Shown piece after piece: positions 32,238 through 40,179 of a stretch of 62,616 nt of DNA. Each line of letters opens with the position of its first letter. The stretch's first letter is position 1. The position numbers and the translations under genes were made by a program. Source of the DNA: JBBDYG01 sp040901765. Its GTDB lineage: Bacteria; Planctomycetota; Planctomycetia; Pirellulales; Lacipirellulaceae. The notes under the pieces were generated by a model that saw only the letters and a list, made by a program, of their open reading frames with translations, searched no databases and was not told the origin of the DNA. The stretch lies in the NCBI GenBank assembly GCA_040901765.1, contig JBBDYG010000120.1, forward strand, positions 1 to 62,616, given 5' to 3'.

Positions 32238-34814
32238 TTAGAATGCGATTTCTCGAGCCACCCGAGGCCGCCGAGAGCTTGCAAGTTCGATCTGGATTGG
32301 GCCGCCGCCGAGCAGAAACTGTACCGCCCCGTGGTCGGCCGTTTGCAACACCCGTGCTCCAGCAAGCTGATAGCGGTGAGCCACCTCATCGGTGCCGGCG
32401 CTGCGGTTGCCGCTGATGACCACCCACTCGGGCATGCTCCAGGCGGCAAATCCGGGCGGATCGCTCCGCAGGCTGCCGTGGTGCGGGGCCAGCAGCACAT
32501 CGCAGTCGTACGGTTCTTGGCCGAGTAAGAAATCGATCCCCAGCGACTCGAGGTCACCTGGCAACAGAATCCGCCGGCCTTGATACTCGATTGCCATCAC
32601 CATGCTGTTGGCGTTGTCGGTACCCACGACGCCCAACAGCGTGGGGTGGAGGACCTCGGCCGTCACTGTGCCCAGTTGGAGCCGGTCGCCCATTTCGAGC
32701 GTCTCAATCGGGATGCCGTGGGCTTCGAGTTGTCGGCGCAATTGCGCGGGTGCGCCCCGATCGCCCGCCGCGAGTTCACCCGGCCACATGTGAGGCGTCA
32801 CGTAGACTCCGGCCACGTGAAAGTAATCCAACAACTCCGGCACGGCATTGTAGTGGTCCACGTCGGCATGCGACAGCACAATGCCATCCAGCCGAGTAAT
32901 GCCGCGCGACCACAAATAGCTTGAGATAATTCCCGCCGCGTCATCGGGCGAGCGGAGAGCGCCGGCATCATAAAGCAGCGTGCGGCGGTCGGGCGTTTCG
33001 AGCACGACACAGGTGCCGTGTCCGACGGCGATGAAGCTGCACTGCAGCGCATCGAGAGGCGCGGGTCGCAATAGCGGCGCCGCGAAGCCGACGGCCATCC
33101 AAGCACACGCCAGCCCAATCGACCAGCGTCCGATGCTGTTGAGGAAACGCGCGTAGTAGACGACGACCCACAGTGCGTAAGCTCCCAGTACCCACCACAA
33201 CGCGGGGCCGGGCGTCCACAGATAGCCCCATCGAAACTGGCTTGTCCAAACAACCACGGCATCCATGCCCGCGATCGACCAACCGCACAGCATCGCGAGG
33301 AAATCGCCCAGCGGCGGAATCATCCAGCCCACCATCAGCCATGCGAAACCGATTGAAATGGCAAAACCAACGAGGAGAAATACCAGGGGACTAATCGGGA
33401 TCGCCGCCCACGAAACGAGATGAAACTGCGACATCACGAGCGCAAGCGCAGTGAGCCATACGGCGGTGGTTGCGGCGACGGTGAACCATGCGCTTTTACC
33501 GGCGGCGCCGAGTAGACGCAGGGGCAATGGACGCGAAGATGCAAGCAGGCGGTCGAGCGGATCAATTGGTTGGCGATCCAGTTCGCGCTGTCCAAACCAA
33601 ATGAGCGTCGCCACGCAAAGAAAGCTAAGCTGCGTGCCGGCCTGGAATAGTTCTGCCGGGTTCCACAGCAGCACGAGGATTGCCGCGGCGGCCAGCGAGT
33701 TAAGGCTGACGACGCGGCGGCCGTACCACAGTGCCAGGCACACCAGCGCGGCCATCACACCCGCGCGCATGACGGGTGGCTCCGCGCCCGTCAAAAGCAC
33801 ATAAAACACCACCAGCGCCATAACTCCGGAAAGTGCAGCCCGCCGCGGCAGGAAACCGACTTGCATCGCGGCGTAAAACACAGCCACCAGCAACGAAAGG
33901 TGCATGCCCGATACCACGAGCACGTGAACGGTGCCGGTACGCAAATAGGCGAGCGTCCGTTCGCGCGGCAACGAATTCATGGAACCCAGCAACAGTGCCT
34001 CCGCAACGGGAGCTTCGTCCGGCGGCAAGCTCTGCTGAATCCTCCGTCGCCAATTCTCCCGAATGGCGTCGATCGCATGCGTTACACTCCACTGCGACCC
34101 AGGCTCGAGTACCATCACTGCCGCGCGAGAATCGGTCGACAAGGTACACAACTTGCGATCGGTGCGGGCAAATTTGGCGAAATCGAACTCGCCAGGATTG
34201 AGTGGCGGGGAAATTTCGCGCAATTGGGCGAAGACGCGCACGCGGTCCCCGGCGCGGACGCCAGTGACGTTTCCCTCGATGGTGAGTTCGCACTCGCCGC
34301 TGACTGGCCGCCAATCGGTTACGTCGCGAATCGATGTTGCTGCGAGTCGTATCCGGCTGCGCTCGCCGACGGGAATTGCGCGGAGCGGCGTCGGCACCGG
34401 CGCGGCAACGTATCGCGGTGACTGGACTACGACGGCCTCAATCGCGACCGGCGTCTGCTCGTCGATGGCAAAGCGGGCCAGCTCATCGGTGCGAAACAGG
34501 TTCCAGTGCCAGTGATGCCAAGCCGCGCCGCTCGTTGCAATGGACGCGAGTAGCGCACCGCATGCGATCGTGCCGCGACCGAGACTGTGACATACTAGCC
34601 ACGCGATCCACGCGCCAACCGCCGCGAGCCACCATAGAATCAGCGTGGTTACAGCGTGGTCGGCGGCCCATTGCCCCGCCACTCGATCGAGCGTGATCCC
34701 AGCAGCCAGTGCGACGGCCACAACCACGAGCGGCTCGTAAGCGAGCTTCCGCGCCGCCAACCTCCGCGCGGCGAACTTGGCTGCGTCAAACGGCCGGTAG
34801 AGATTTCCCGGCAT
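32238..34814 (-). CDS. comEC: Competence-type DNA uptake channel ComEC/Rec2
   Basis: ComEC carries single-stranded DNA across the inner membrane in natural transformation. The 858-residue product has an N-terminal ComEC domain (GECELTIEGNVTGVRAGDRV), a multi-helix competence domain (TGTVHVLVVSGMHLSLLVAVF, GAEPPVMRAGVMA) and a C-terminal metallo-beta-lactamase-like domain with SHADVDHYNAVPELL and ALLAPHHGS-type motifs. The MBL His/Asp set appears complete. A ComEA-like protein and a prepilin peptidase also occur in the window, though not adjacent. The start MPGNLYRPFDAAKF is tentative. Confidence 0.93.
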   Translation of the reverse strand: MPGNLYRPFDAAKFAARRLAARKLAYEPLVVVAVALAAGITLDRVAGQWAADHAVTTLILWWLAAVGAWIAWLVCHSLGRGTIACGALLASIATSGAAWHHWHWNLFRTDELARFAIDEQTPVAIEAVVVQSPRYVAAPVPTPLRAIPVGERSRIRLAATSIRDVTDWRPVSGECELTIEGNVTGVRAGDRVRVFAQLREISPPLNPGEFDFAKFARTDRKLCTLSTDSRAAVMVLEPGSQWSVTHAIDAIRENWRRRIQQSLPPDEAPVAEALLLGSMNSLPRERTLAYLRTGTVHVLVVSGMHLSLLVAVFYAAMQVGFLPRRAALSGVMALVVFYVLLTGAEPPVMRAGVMAALVCLALWYGRRVVSLNSLAAAAILVLLWNPAELFQAGTQLSFLCVATLIWFGQRELDRQPIDPLDRLLASSRPLPLRLLGAAGKSAWFTVAATTAVWLTALALVMSQFHLVSWAAIPISPLVFLLVGFAISIGFAWLMVGWMIPPLGDFLAMLCGWSIAGMDAVVVWTSQFRWGYLWTPGPALWWVLGAYALWVVVYYARFLNSIGRWSIGLACAWMAVGFAAPLLRPAPLDALQCSFIAVGHGTCVVLETPDRRTLLYDAGALRSPDDAAGIISSYLWSRGITRLDGIVLSHADVDHYNAVPELLDYFHVAGVYVTPHMWPGELAAGDRGAPAQLRRQLEAHGIPIETLEMGDRLQLGTVTAEVLHPTLLGVVGTDNANSMVMAIEYQGRRILLPGDLESLGIDFLLGQEPYDCDVLLAPHHGSLRSDPPGFAAWSMPEWVVISGNRSAGTDEVAHRYQLAGARVLQTADHGAVQFLLGGGPIQIELASSRRPRVAREIAF

Positions 34815-34930
34815 GGAAAGTAGGGCGAGCAGGAATCGCGCTAGTGGCTATCGCCGGACAGCCAATTTTCTAAACGCATAGGCAACGTATAAGGTACCGG
34901 CCGAAGCGGCGGGGTGGTAGACTTGCAATC

Positions 34931-35548
34931 ATGAGCTTGTCGAATCGAAATCGCCGACAAATACTCTGCTATTCAGCGGCGCTGTTCGCCGTGCTCGGGA
35001 TAGCGGGCGAGGCCCTGGCCCACATTCCCTCGCAGTCGCCCTACCATCCAAGCGTCGATGAAGCTGCCTGGGCGCAGGTGAGCTTGGCCATTTTCTTAGC
35101 TGGCCAGGGCGCAGGGTTCGCCTACCTGTTGCTCCTCCTTATTGCTTATCGACGCGGTCCGGTGTGGAAGAACTTGGGACTCGCGCTCCTCTTTCAGTTG
35201 GTGATTGCGGGGCTGCTGTTCATCGCGGGCGGGATCGCATTCTTGATGGCGGCTGGCTTTTCGCGCGACTTGCACATCGTTGCAACCCCGATTGAGATTG
35301 CGACGGTTGTCCGTCCCGAAATGATCCCCAATCTGCTGTTCGCGAATCTACTTACGTTTGCGCTCTGCGTGGGGCTTGGTTGGCTGCTTCTGTTGACCAT
35401 TCGTCCCTTGCGCAAGAACTGGTTGGTGCCGTTTATTCACACGTTGGTCTATCATCCGCTAGTGTTTCCCGTGGGAATTGTTGTGGGCGTGATTCATGCG
35501 ATTTATGTGTTCCGCACTCCTGCTGAAAAACACGCGGCAGAAGATTGA
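34931..35548 (+). CDS. Unknown multi-pass membrane protein
   Basis: I do not recognise this 205-residue protein. It has five or so hydrophobic segments: a signal-like start (SAALFAVLGIAGEALA), VSLAIFLAGQGAGFAYLLLLL, LALLFQLVIAGLLFIAGGIAFL, LLTFALCVGLGWLLLLTI, and VFPVGIVVGVIHAIYVF. The signal-like start runs into AHIPSQSPYHPS. It overlaps the start of another membrane protein by about 50 bp in a different frame, which implies coupled translation and a shared function. No conserved catalytic motif is seen. Confidence 0.6.
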   Translation: MSLSNRNRRQILCYSAALFAVLGIAGEALAHIPSQSPYHPSVDEAAWAQVSLAIFLAGQGAGFAYLLLLLIAYRRGPVWKNLGLALLFQLVIAGLLFIAGGIAFLMAAGFSRDLHIVATPIEIATVVRPEMIPNLLFANLLTFALCVGLGWLLLLTIRPLRKNWLVPFIHTLVYHPLVFPVGIVVGVIHAIYVFRTPAEKHAAED

Positions 35549-36005
35549 AGCCATCTGCTGGGGACTGGCGCTCTGCTCGTTCACTCTGGCGGCGGTATGG
35601 GTGGCCGGATTCGACGCGAGCTATCCGGCGATCTTGCTGGATGGCACTTTTTTTGGCCGACACCGACCGTTGCTGCCCGGATATTTTCTGGCGGAAGCCG
35701 CGGTCATGCTGGCCGTGGTCTATCTGCTGCCCCGGCGGCCCCGATTAGGTGTTGGCCTCGCACTTGTGGCGTCAAGCTTCTTACTTGTCGAAACGCTGTT
35801 TGATCTGCGGACCTACGCGAACGACACGCATCTGTTGCTGGAGGAGGCTGTGTTCGCGCTACTTTATTTGGCGATGATCGTTCTACTGGCAGTTTTCTGG
35901 CACAATCAGATGGGGTCGGTTCGGACCGGCGACCGAGTCAATCGACTTGCCAATCGATCCCCAAATCGAGCGTCCGCGCCGAGTGAGTCAGCGCCCCGAC
36001 ACTGA
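35496..36005 (+). CDS. Unknown membrane protein, partner of the preceding gene
   Basis: A ~169-residue protein with about four hydrophobic segments (AICWGLALCSFTLAAVWVAG, YFLAEAAVMLAVVYLL, LALVASSFLLVETLF, FALLYLAMIVLLAVFW). It overlaps the previous gene by ~50 bp, so the ATG at 35496 or 35505 is only one option; an ATT near 35545 would avoid the overlap. Its tail (GDRVNRLANRSPNRASAPSE) overlaps the 3' end of the convergent nadC gene by 68 bp. Function unknown. Confidence 0.5.
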   Translation: MRFMCSALLLKNTRQKIEAICWGLALCSFTLAAVWVAGFDASYPAILLDGTFFGRHRPLLPGYFLAEAAVMLAVVYLLPRRPRLGVGLALVASSFLLVETLFDLRTYANDTHLLLEEAVFALLYLAMIVLLAVFWHNQMGSVRTGDRVNRLANRSPNRASAPSESAPRH

Positions 36006-36876
36006 TTCGATCGACGCCCGTCGCCGCGATTGCCGCGATTGTTTGCAGGTTCACGCCCCCGGACGCTTCGAGCACCACGCTGGGCGCGATCGCAGCGCGA
36101 AGTGCCACGGCCTCGCGAAGCGTGGCAGGAGGCATGTTATCGAGCAGCACCACGTCGGGTGCAACGGACAGCACGACGTGCAACTGCGCGAGGCTGTCGA
36201 CCTCGACTTCGATTACCATCTCCGCCGCGGTGTCGGGCAGCATCTTGCGCAGGTTTTCGCGCACTAGCTCGACTGCTGCGGCGGGCGACAACTTCGCTTC
36301 GCTTGCCAGTGCGAGGTGGTTGTCTTTAATCAGCACGGCGTCGAACAGTCCGGTGCGGTGGTTCCACCCGCCGCCGCAGTGGACAGCAAATTTTTCGAGC
36401 CGCCGCCAGCCGGGCGTCGTCTTGCGGGTGTCGTAAATTCGCACCAGCGGCTGAGTTTCACTCGCAGAGATTTGGGCTGCTCGCTGGACATACTCGCGCG
36501 TGAGGGTGGCAATGCCCGACAGTCGTCCCATAAAGTTAAGAATCGTCCGTTCGCAGGTGAGCAAATCGCGGGCGCTGCCGGCTAGTTCGGCGACCACTTG
36601 CTCGGGTGCTACGGCATCACCATCAGCAAGCTGCGGTGACAGCTCGATGTCGGCGTCCATTTCGTCGATGACGGTTTCCGCCGCACGAAGTCCGCACACG
36701 ACGCCCGCTTCGCGAGCCACGATGGCCGCCCTGCCCCGCCGACCGGCGGCCACGATCGCCACGGTCGTCACGTCGTGGCCGCGTTCCAAATCTTCACGCA
36801 CCGCCAACCGCACAAGCTGCCGGCAGTCGTCGGCGAGCATTTCGTCCCAATTGAGTTGGTTGAATTCAGTGGGCAT
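35938..36876 (-). CDS. nadC: Nicotinate-nucleotide pyrophosphorylase (carboxylating)
   Basis: NadC converts quinolinate and PRPP to nicotinate mononucleotide in NAD synthesis. The 312-residue product has AVREDLERGHDVTT near the N-terminus, ERTILNFMGRLSGIATLT, the substrate Arg/Lys motif DTRKTTPGWRRLEKFAV, HRTGLFDAVLIKDNH and EVEVDSLAQL. The C-terminal barrel end is ASGGVNLQTIAAIAATGVD. nadA/nadB are not in the window. A cluster of three different repeats lies just upstream. Confidence 0.96.
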   Translation of the reverse strand: MPTEFNQLNWDEMLADDCRQLVRLAVREDLERGHDVTTVAIVAAGRRGRAAIVAREAGVVCGLRAAETVIDEMDADIELSPQLADGDAVAPEQVVAELAGSARDLLTCERTILNFMGRLSGIATLTREYVQRAAQISASETQPLVRIYDTRKTTPGWRRLEKFAVHCGGGWNHRTGLFDAVLIKDNHLALASEAKLSPAAAVELVRENLRKMLPDTAAEMVIEVEVDSLAQLHVVLSVAPDVVLLDNMPPATLREAVALRAAIAPSVVLEASGGVNLQTIAAIAATGVDRISVGALTHSARTLDLGIDWQVD

Positions 36877-36881
36877 TATTC

Positions 36882-36916
36882 AAAGCGGAAAGCGGAAAGC
36901 GGAAAGCGGAAAGCGG
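36882..36916. repeat. AAAGCGG heptamer array (5 units)
   Basis: Five exact AAAGCGG units in tandem immediately upstream of nadC. There is no inverted partner arm here. It is followed at once by a copy of the TTAGCCGCGACGCGGAGTC repeat and the GGGGAGGG palindrome. Confidence 0.9.
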
Positions 36917-36917
36917 G

Positions 36918-36936
36918 TTAGCCGCGACGCGGAGTC
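36918..36936 (+). repeat. Short dispersed repeat TTAGCCGCGACGCGGAGTC
   Basis: Exact 19-bp copy of the sequence at 6117-6135. Confidence 0.7.
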
Positions 36937-36975
36937 TTCGGAGCGGAGCGTGCAAGGCGGCGCCGCCGCCGTGTT

Positions 36976-37015
36976 CCCCCTCCCCCGCCGCGGGGGAGGG
37001 GCTAGGGGAGGGGGC
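36976..37015. repeat. GGGGAGGG palindromic repeat, single unit
   Basis: CCCCTCCCCC-GCCGC-GGGGGAGGGG followed by CTAGGGGAGGGGG, the same layout as the first unit at 4358 and the arrays flanking 50851-51255. It lies upstream of a ComEA-like gene. Confidence 0.85.
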
Positions 37016-37114
37016 TGACTCCCGAAATGATTCCCGAGCGATCATAATGGCGACGTCCCATTATTCGAGTATGCTCCCCAATCCCTTCACTCCGCAACCG
37101 AGGTCGCCCCATCC

Positions 37115-37489
37115 GTGCGTCGGCTGTTGCTACGTCCGCCCGATCAGGTGATCGTCGCCGCGCTCGCGCTGGTGGCGCTCGGGAGCATGGCGGGGTACTG
37201 GGTTCATCAGGGCGGATTGCGCGGCGACCTGATTGAGATCGACCGTGCCCGGCCGCTCGATTACCAGTTCATGGTCGATGTGAACCACGCCGAGTGGCCC
37301 GAGCTATCGCAACTGCCGGACATCGGCCCGGTCCTCGCCAAGCGAATTGTGGAACACCGCCAGCAAGCGGGGCCGTTCGTTTCGGCAAACCAACTTATGG
37401 ACGTGAGCGGCATCGGCCCGCGCAAGCTGACCCAAATCCGCAAGCACCTGTTGCCACTGCCGGAGGACGCGCAGATGGCGGGAAGATGA
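37115..37489 (+). CDS. ComEA-like helix-hairpin-helix protein
   Basis: A 124-residue protein with one N-terminal membrane segment (VIVAALALVALGSMAGYW) and two helix-hairpin-helix motifs (LSQLPDIGPVLAKRIVEHR and LMDVSGIGPRKLTQIRKHL), as in the DNA receptor ComEA. DNA binding outside the membrane in transformation is the standard role. The linker between membrane segment and DNA-binding part is short. Start GTG 37115. comEC lies 2.3 kb away on the other strand, so the two are not co-transcribed but may act together. Confidence 0.8.
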   Translation: MRRLLLRPPDQVIVAALALVALGSMAGYWVHQGGLRGDLIEIDRARPLDYQFMVDVNHAEWPELSQLPDIGPVLAKRIVEHRQQAGPFVSANQLMDVSGIGPRKLTQIRKHLLPLPEDAQMAGR

Positions 37490-37511
37490 ATTAACGCTGA
37501 TCGCAATTTGA

Positions 37512-37615
37512 ACCACGGATTACACTGATCGCGCGGATGGGAATTGATTGAGGATCGCGATTCAAATTAATACTTTCTGCTGATACCTATCCGTGTCATC
37601 AGTGCAATCCGTGGT
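37512..37615. repeat. Long hairpin with ~30-bp arms
   Basis: The left arm 37512-37540 (ACCACGGATTACACTGAT and on) pairs almost fully with the right arm 37586-37615 (ending ATCAGTGCAATCCGTGGT). It fills the gap between the ComEA-like gene and the sulfatase. Confidence 0.85.
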
Positions 37616-37645
37616 CGCCCAAACCCCTGAATTTGAGAAGTAGTT

Positions 37646-39079
37646 ATGAACCTCTTTCGATTAGCGGCAGTCGCCTGCATCTTCGGCGGTACACTTCCCT
37701 CACAGGCCGACGAACCTCGCCCGCCGAATATTCTGTGGATCGTCGCCGACGATCTGGGGTACGGCGAGCTTGGCTGCTATGGCCAGCAGACGATTCGTAC
37801 GCCGAATCTCGACGAGCTGGCGGCCGAGGGAATGCGGTTTATGCAATACTACGCCGGGTCGCCGGTGTGCGCGCCGTCGCGGTGCGTGATGATGACCGGC
37901 AAGCACACCGGCCATGCTGCCATTCGCGACAATCGCGAACCTAACCCGCAGCCCCTACTCAAGGCGAAATACGGTTGGGAGTTCCCCGGTCAAACGCCCT
38001 TGCCCGCGGAGGAAGTCACCATCGCGGAGCTTCTAAAGCAGCGCGGCTATGCCACGGCGGCGATCGGTAAATGGGGCCTGGGCCACTTCGGCACGACCGG
38101 CGACCCGCTCGAGCAGGGGTTCGATTTCTTCTACGGCTATAACTGCCAGCGACATGCCCATAACCATTACCCCCGCTTTCTTTGGCGGAATCGCACGAAG
38201 GAAGAACTACCCGGCAATCGCGGCGAAGCCACCGGCGAAACCTATTCGCAGGACCGGTTCATGGCCGAGGCGGAGTCGTTCTTGCGCGAGAAGAAGTCGC
38301 AGCCGTGGTTGCTTTACCTGCCGCTGACGGTGCCCCATTTAGCGATTCAAGTGCCGGAGGAATCGCTGGCCCAGTACGCGGGCAAACTCTCGGAAGAGGA
38401 ATACGATCACAAAGGGTATTTTCCGCATCCGACCCCCCACGCCGGCTACGCCGCGATGGTCTCGCACATGGACGCCGGGCTTGGCCGAATCTTCGAGTTG
38501 CTCGAGGAACTGAACCTTGATGACAACACGCTCGTGCTGATCACCAGCGACAACGGCCCGACCCACGGCCGCACCGGCGGCGCCGATAGCGACTTTTTCA
38601 ATTCGTCCGCCGGCCTGCGCGGTCGCAAAGGCTCCGTCTACGAAGGGGGTCTGCGCGTGCCGCTGATCGTCCGCTGGCCCGGCAAGATCGCCGCGGGGCA
38701 AACGAGCAACTTGCCGTGCGCCGCGTGGGACTTGCTGCCGACATTTTGTGGCGCGGTAGGCATCGAGCCGCCGAAGGGCACCGACGGCATCAGCCTGCTG
38801 CCAACTCTGTTGGATCAAGGCGAGCAGGCGCGGCACGATTTGCTGTACTGGGAGTTCCCCTCCTATGGTGGCCAACAAGCCGTCCGCTGGGGCAACTGGA
38901 AAGCGCTCCGCGTTGAAATGTCGAAGGGTAATCGCACATGGGAGCTATACGATATGGAAACTGACTTCAACGAAACGACCGATGTAGCGCAGGGGCAACC
39001 GCAGGTTGTCGCCAAGATCGCTGCGCTGGCGGACGCGAATCGACAAGAGTCGAAGCTTTTCAGGTTTCTGAAGCCGTAA
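37646..39079 (+). CDS. Secreted arylsulfatase-type sulfatase
   Basis: A 477-residue sulfatase with a signal peptide (FRLAAVACIFGGTLPSQA). Maturation site C75 in VCAPSR (CxPSR) is expected to become formylglycine, so an activating enzyme must exist elsewhere. Metal ligands are in NILWIVADDLGYGELG and ITSDNGPTHGR. A further active-site Lys/His pair lies in IGKWGLGHFG. Planctomycetes carry many sulfatases for sulfated algal polysaccharides; the substrate here cannot be read. No sugar transport or hydrolase genes are adjacent. Confidence 0.93.
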   Translation: MNLFRLAAVACIFGGTLPSQADEPRPPNILWIVADDLGYGELGCYGQQTIRTPNLDELAAEGMRFMQYYAGSPVCAPSRCVMMTGKHTGHAAIRDNREPNPQPLLKAKYGWEFPGQTPLPAEEVTIAELLKQRGYATAAIGKWGLGHFGTTGDPLEQGFDFFYGYNCQRHAHNHYPRFLWRNRTKEELPGNRGEATGETYSQDRFMAEAESFLREKKSQPWLLYLPLTVPHLAIQVPEESLAQYAGKLSEEEYDHKGYFPHPTPHAGYAAMVSHMDAGLGRIFELLEELNLDDNTLVLITSDNGPTHGRTGGADSDFFNSSAGLRGRKGSVYEGGLRVPLIVRWPGKIAAGQTSNLPCAAWDLLPTFCGAVGIEPPKGTDGISLLPTLLDQGEQARHDLLYWEFPSYGGQQAVRWGNWKALRVEMSKGNRTWELYDMETDFNETTDVAQGQPQVVAKIAALADANRQESKLFRFLKP

Positions 39080-39100
39080 GGCCAGTAGTCGCATTGGAAA

Positions 39101-39153
39101 GGGGTCAGGGAATATGCAAACGCTGCTTCGCCGCCTCCTTTTTCCCTGACCCC
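39101..39153. repeat. GGGGTCAGGGAA hairpin
   Basis: A perfect 12-bp inverted repeat, GGGGTCAGGGAA (39101-39112) and TTCCCTGACCCC (39142-39153), with a 29-base loop, just after the sulfatase. It may act as a transcription end or belong to a dispersed family; a fragment resembling it (CCCTGACCCCGTCCCC) lies near 45363. Confidence 0.65.
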
Positions 39154-39193
39154 CTGAATCCCCAACTCTGCCCGCTGCTCTATCTAAAAAGCT

Positions 39194-39400
39194 ACCCGAA
39201 AACTCGCTCCATCAGGGGATCGGATCGACCGAGTTCCCGGAAGTGCTTCACGTTAGCGGCTTACAGCGACAGTTCCTGGCCAGCTTTGCCACTAGCTTGG
39301 CCACCCCCGCTGGAGGTGGCATTGTGGCAATCCTCTACAAAAACAGTGGTTTTGCGCCGACACGTGGCAAAGCTGATTCTCTCGTGGCCAACCTGATCCG
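39194..39400. mobile_element. MITE-like repeat, copy 2 (core 39281-39375)
   Basis: 12-bp perfect terminal inverted repeats CAGCTTTGCCAC (39281-39292) and GTGGCAAAGCTG (39364-39375) delimit a 95-bp core that matches copy 1 at 17111-17205, including GGCAATCCTCTA-AAAAACAGTGG. Homology continues leftwards to about 39194 (CCCGAAAACTCGCTCC). The rest of the 39080-39456 gap holds no gene. Confidence 0.7.
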
Positions 39401-39456
39401 CGGCTCCGCGGAATCTCATTCGACGAGCTGCGCGGTCGGAGCTTTCCGAATAGCCT

Positions 39457-40029
39457 CTAACTTCCCGCGACCGAACTACGTTTGCTGGTCCCACAGGCGG
39501 AAGCCACCGCACATCCGCTGCATGTGTCGCAGCCCCCCTGCCCTTTCGCGGCTTCGGTGCCGCAGCCGGGGCCGCAGCCTTCGATCAAGGTTTCGGTGAA
39601 TTTACGAAACTGGACCTTCGTTTCGTAAGCCTCGGCAAGTTCGGCCGTGCAGGCTTCGATCTCGGGTGAAACGTCGCCCAGAAAATAGAAATAAATGCCC
39701 TGCCCGTCGAACAAATGTTCCACGTCGATCAACACTGCCGGCAGCGCCCGATCGGCAAGTAGCACCGCGCAGGCATTGTACGCGTCCTGCCGGTGCTGTT
39801 CGATGCGTGCTGCAAGCAGCTCATCCTCAACGGCCATCGGCCGCAAGAGATCGCCGTCGATCGCTGTTGGTTCCAACAAACCGTCTGGCTCGGCGAGAAC
39901 CTCCCCCACTTCCAACCCACGGGCCGTCCGCACTACGACGCGTGTCGCGCGGGGATAGCGCACGCGATCGACCGCTAGAAAGCGGCCAACGTGGCCCATG
40001 GCGCCGACACGGATTAGGTGAGAGGACAT
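39457..40029 (-). CDS. PSP1-domain protein with Cys-rich tail
   Basis: A 190-residue PSP1-family protein, related to YaaT/RicT, which in Bacillus acts with RicA/RicF in RNA processing and phosphorelay control. Family features include the basic N-terminal (MGHVGRFLAVDRVRYPRAT) and a FDGQGIYFYFLGD segment. The C-terminus has six cysteines spaced as CGPGC ... CDTCSGC ... C, suggesting an iron-sulfur or zinc site, as known for the Ric complex. The start codon overlaps a heptamer repeat; an internal ATG at 39999 is an alternative. Confidence 0.8.
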   Translation of the reverse strand: MSSHLIRVGAMGHVGRFLAVDRVRYPRATRVVVRTARGLEVGEVLAEPDGLLEPTAIDGDLLRPMAVEDELLAARIEQHRQDAYNACAVLLADRALPAVLIDVEHLFDGQGIYFYFLGDVSPEIEACTAELAEAYETKVQFRKFTETLIEGCGPGCGTEAAKGQGGCDTCSGCAVASACGTSKRSSVAGS

Positions 40030-40055
40030 TGCGGATTGCGGATTGCGGATTGCGG
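40028..40055. repeat. ATTGCGG heptamer array (4 units)
   Basis: Four exact ATTGCGG units between the divergent PSP1 and bioB genes. Read on the minus strand, the last CCGCAAT unit provides the AT of the PSP1 ATG. Related units occur at 25730 and 22142. Confidence 0.85.
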
Positions 40056-40179
40056 ACTATTACTATTGTGTCCCAGATTGCGTAGGCTGCCTAGGTGTTT
40101 CTGGGTTGGGTCGTCGGGGACTTGCGTGTGGCGAGTTGCGGTTGATACTACGAATCACCTCTTCGGGAGCGACGTGACG

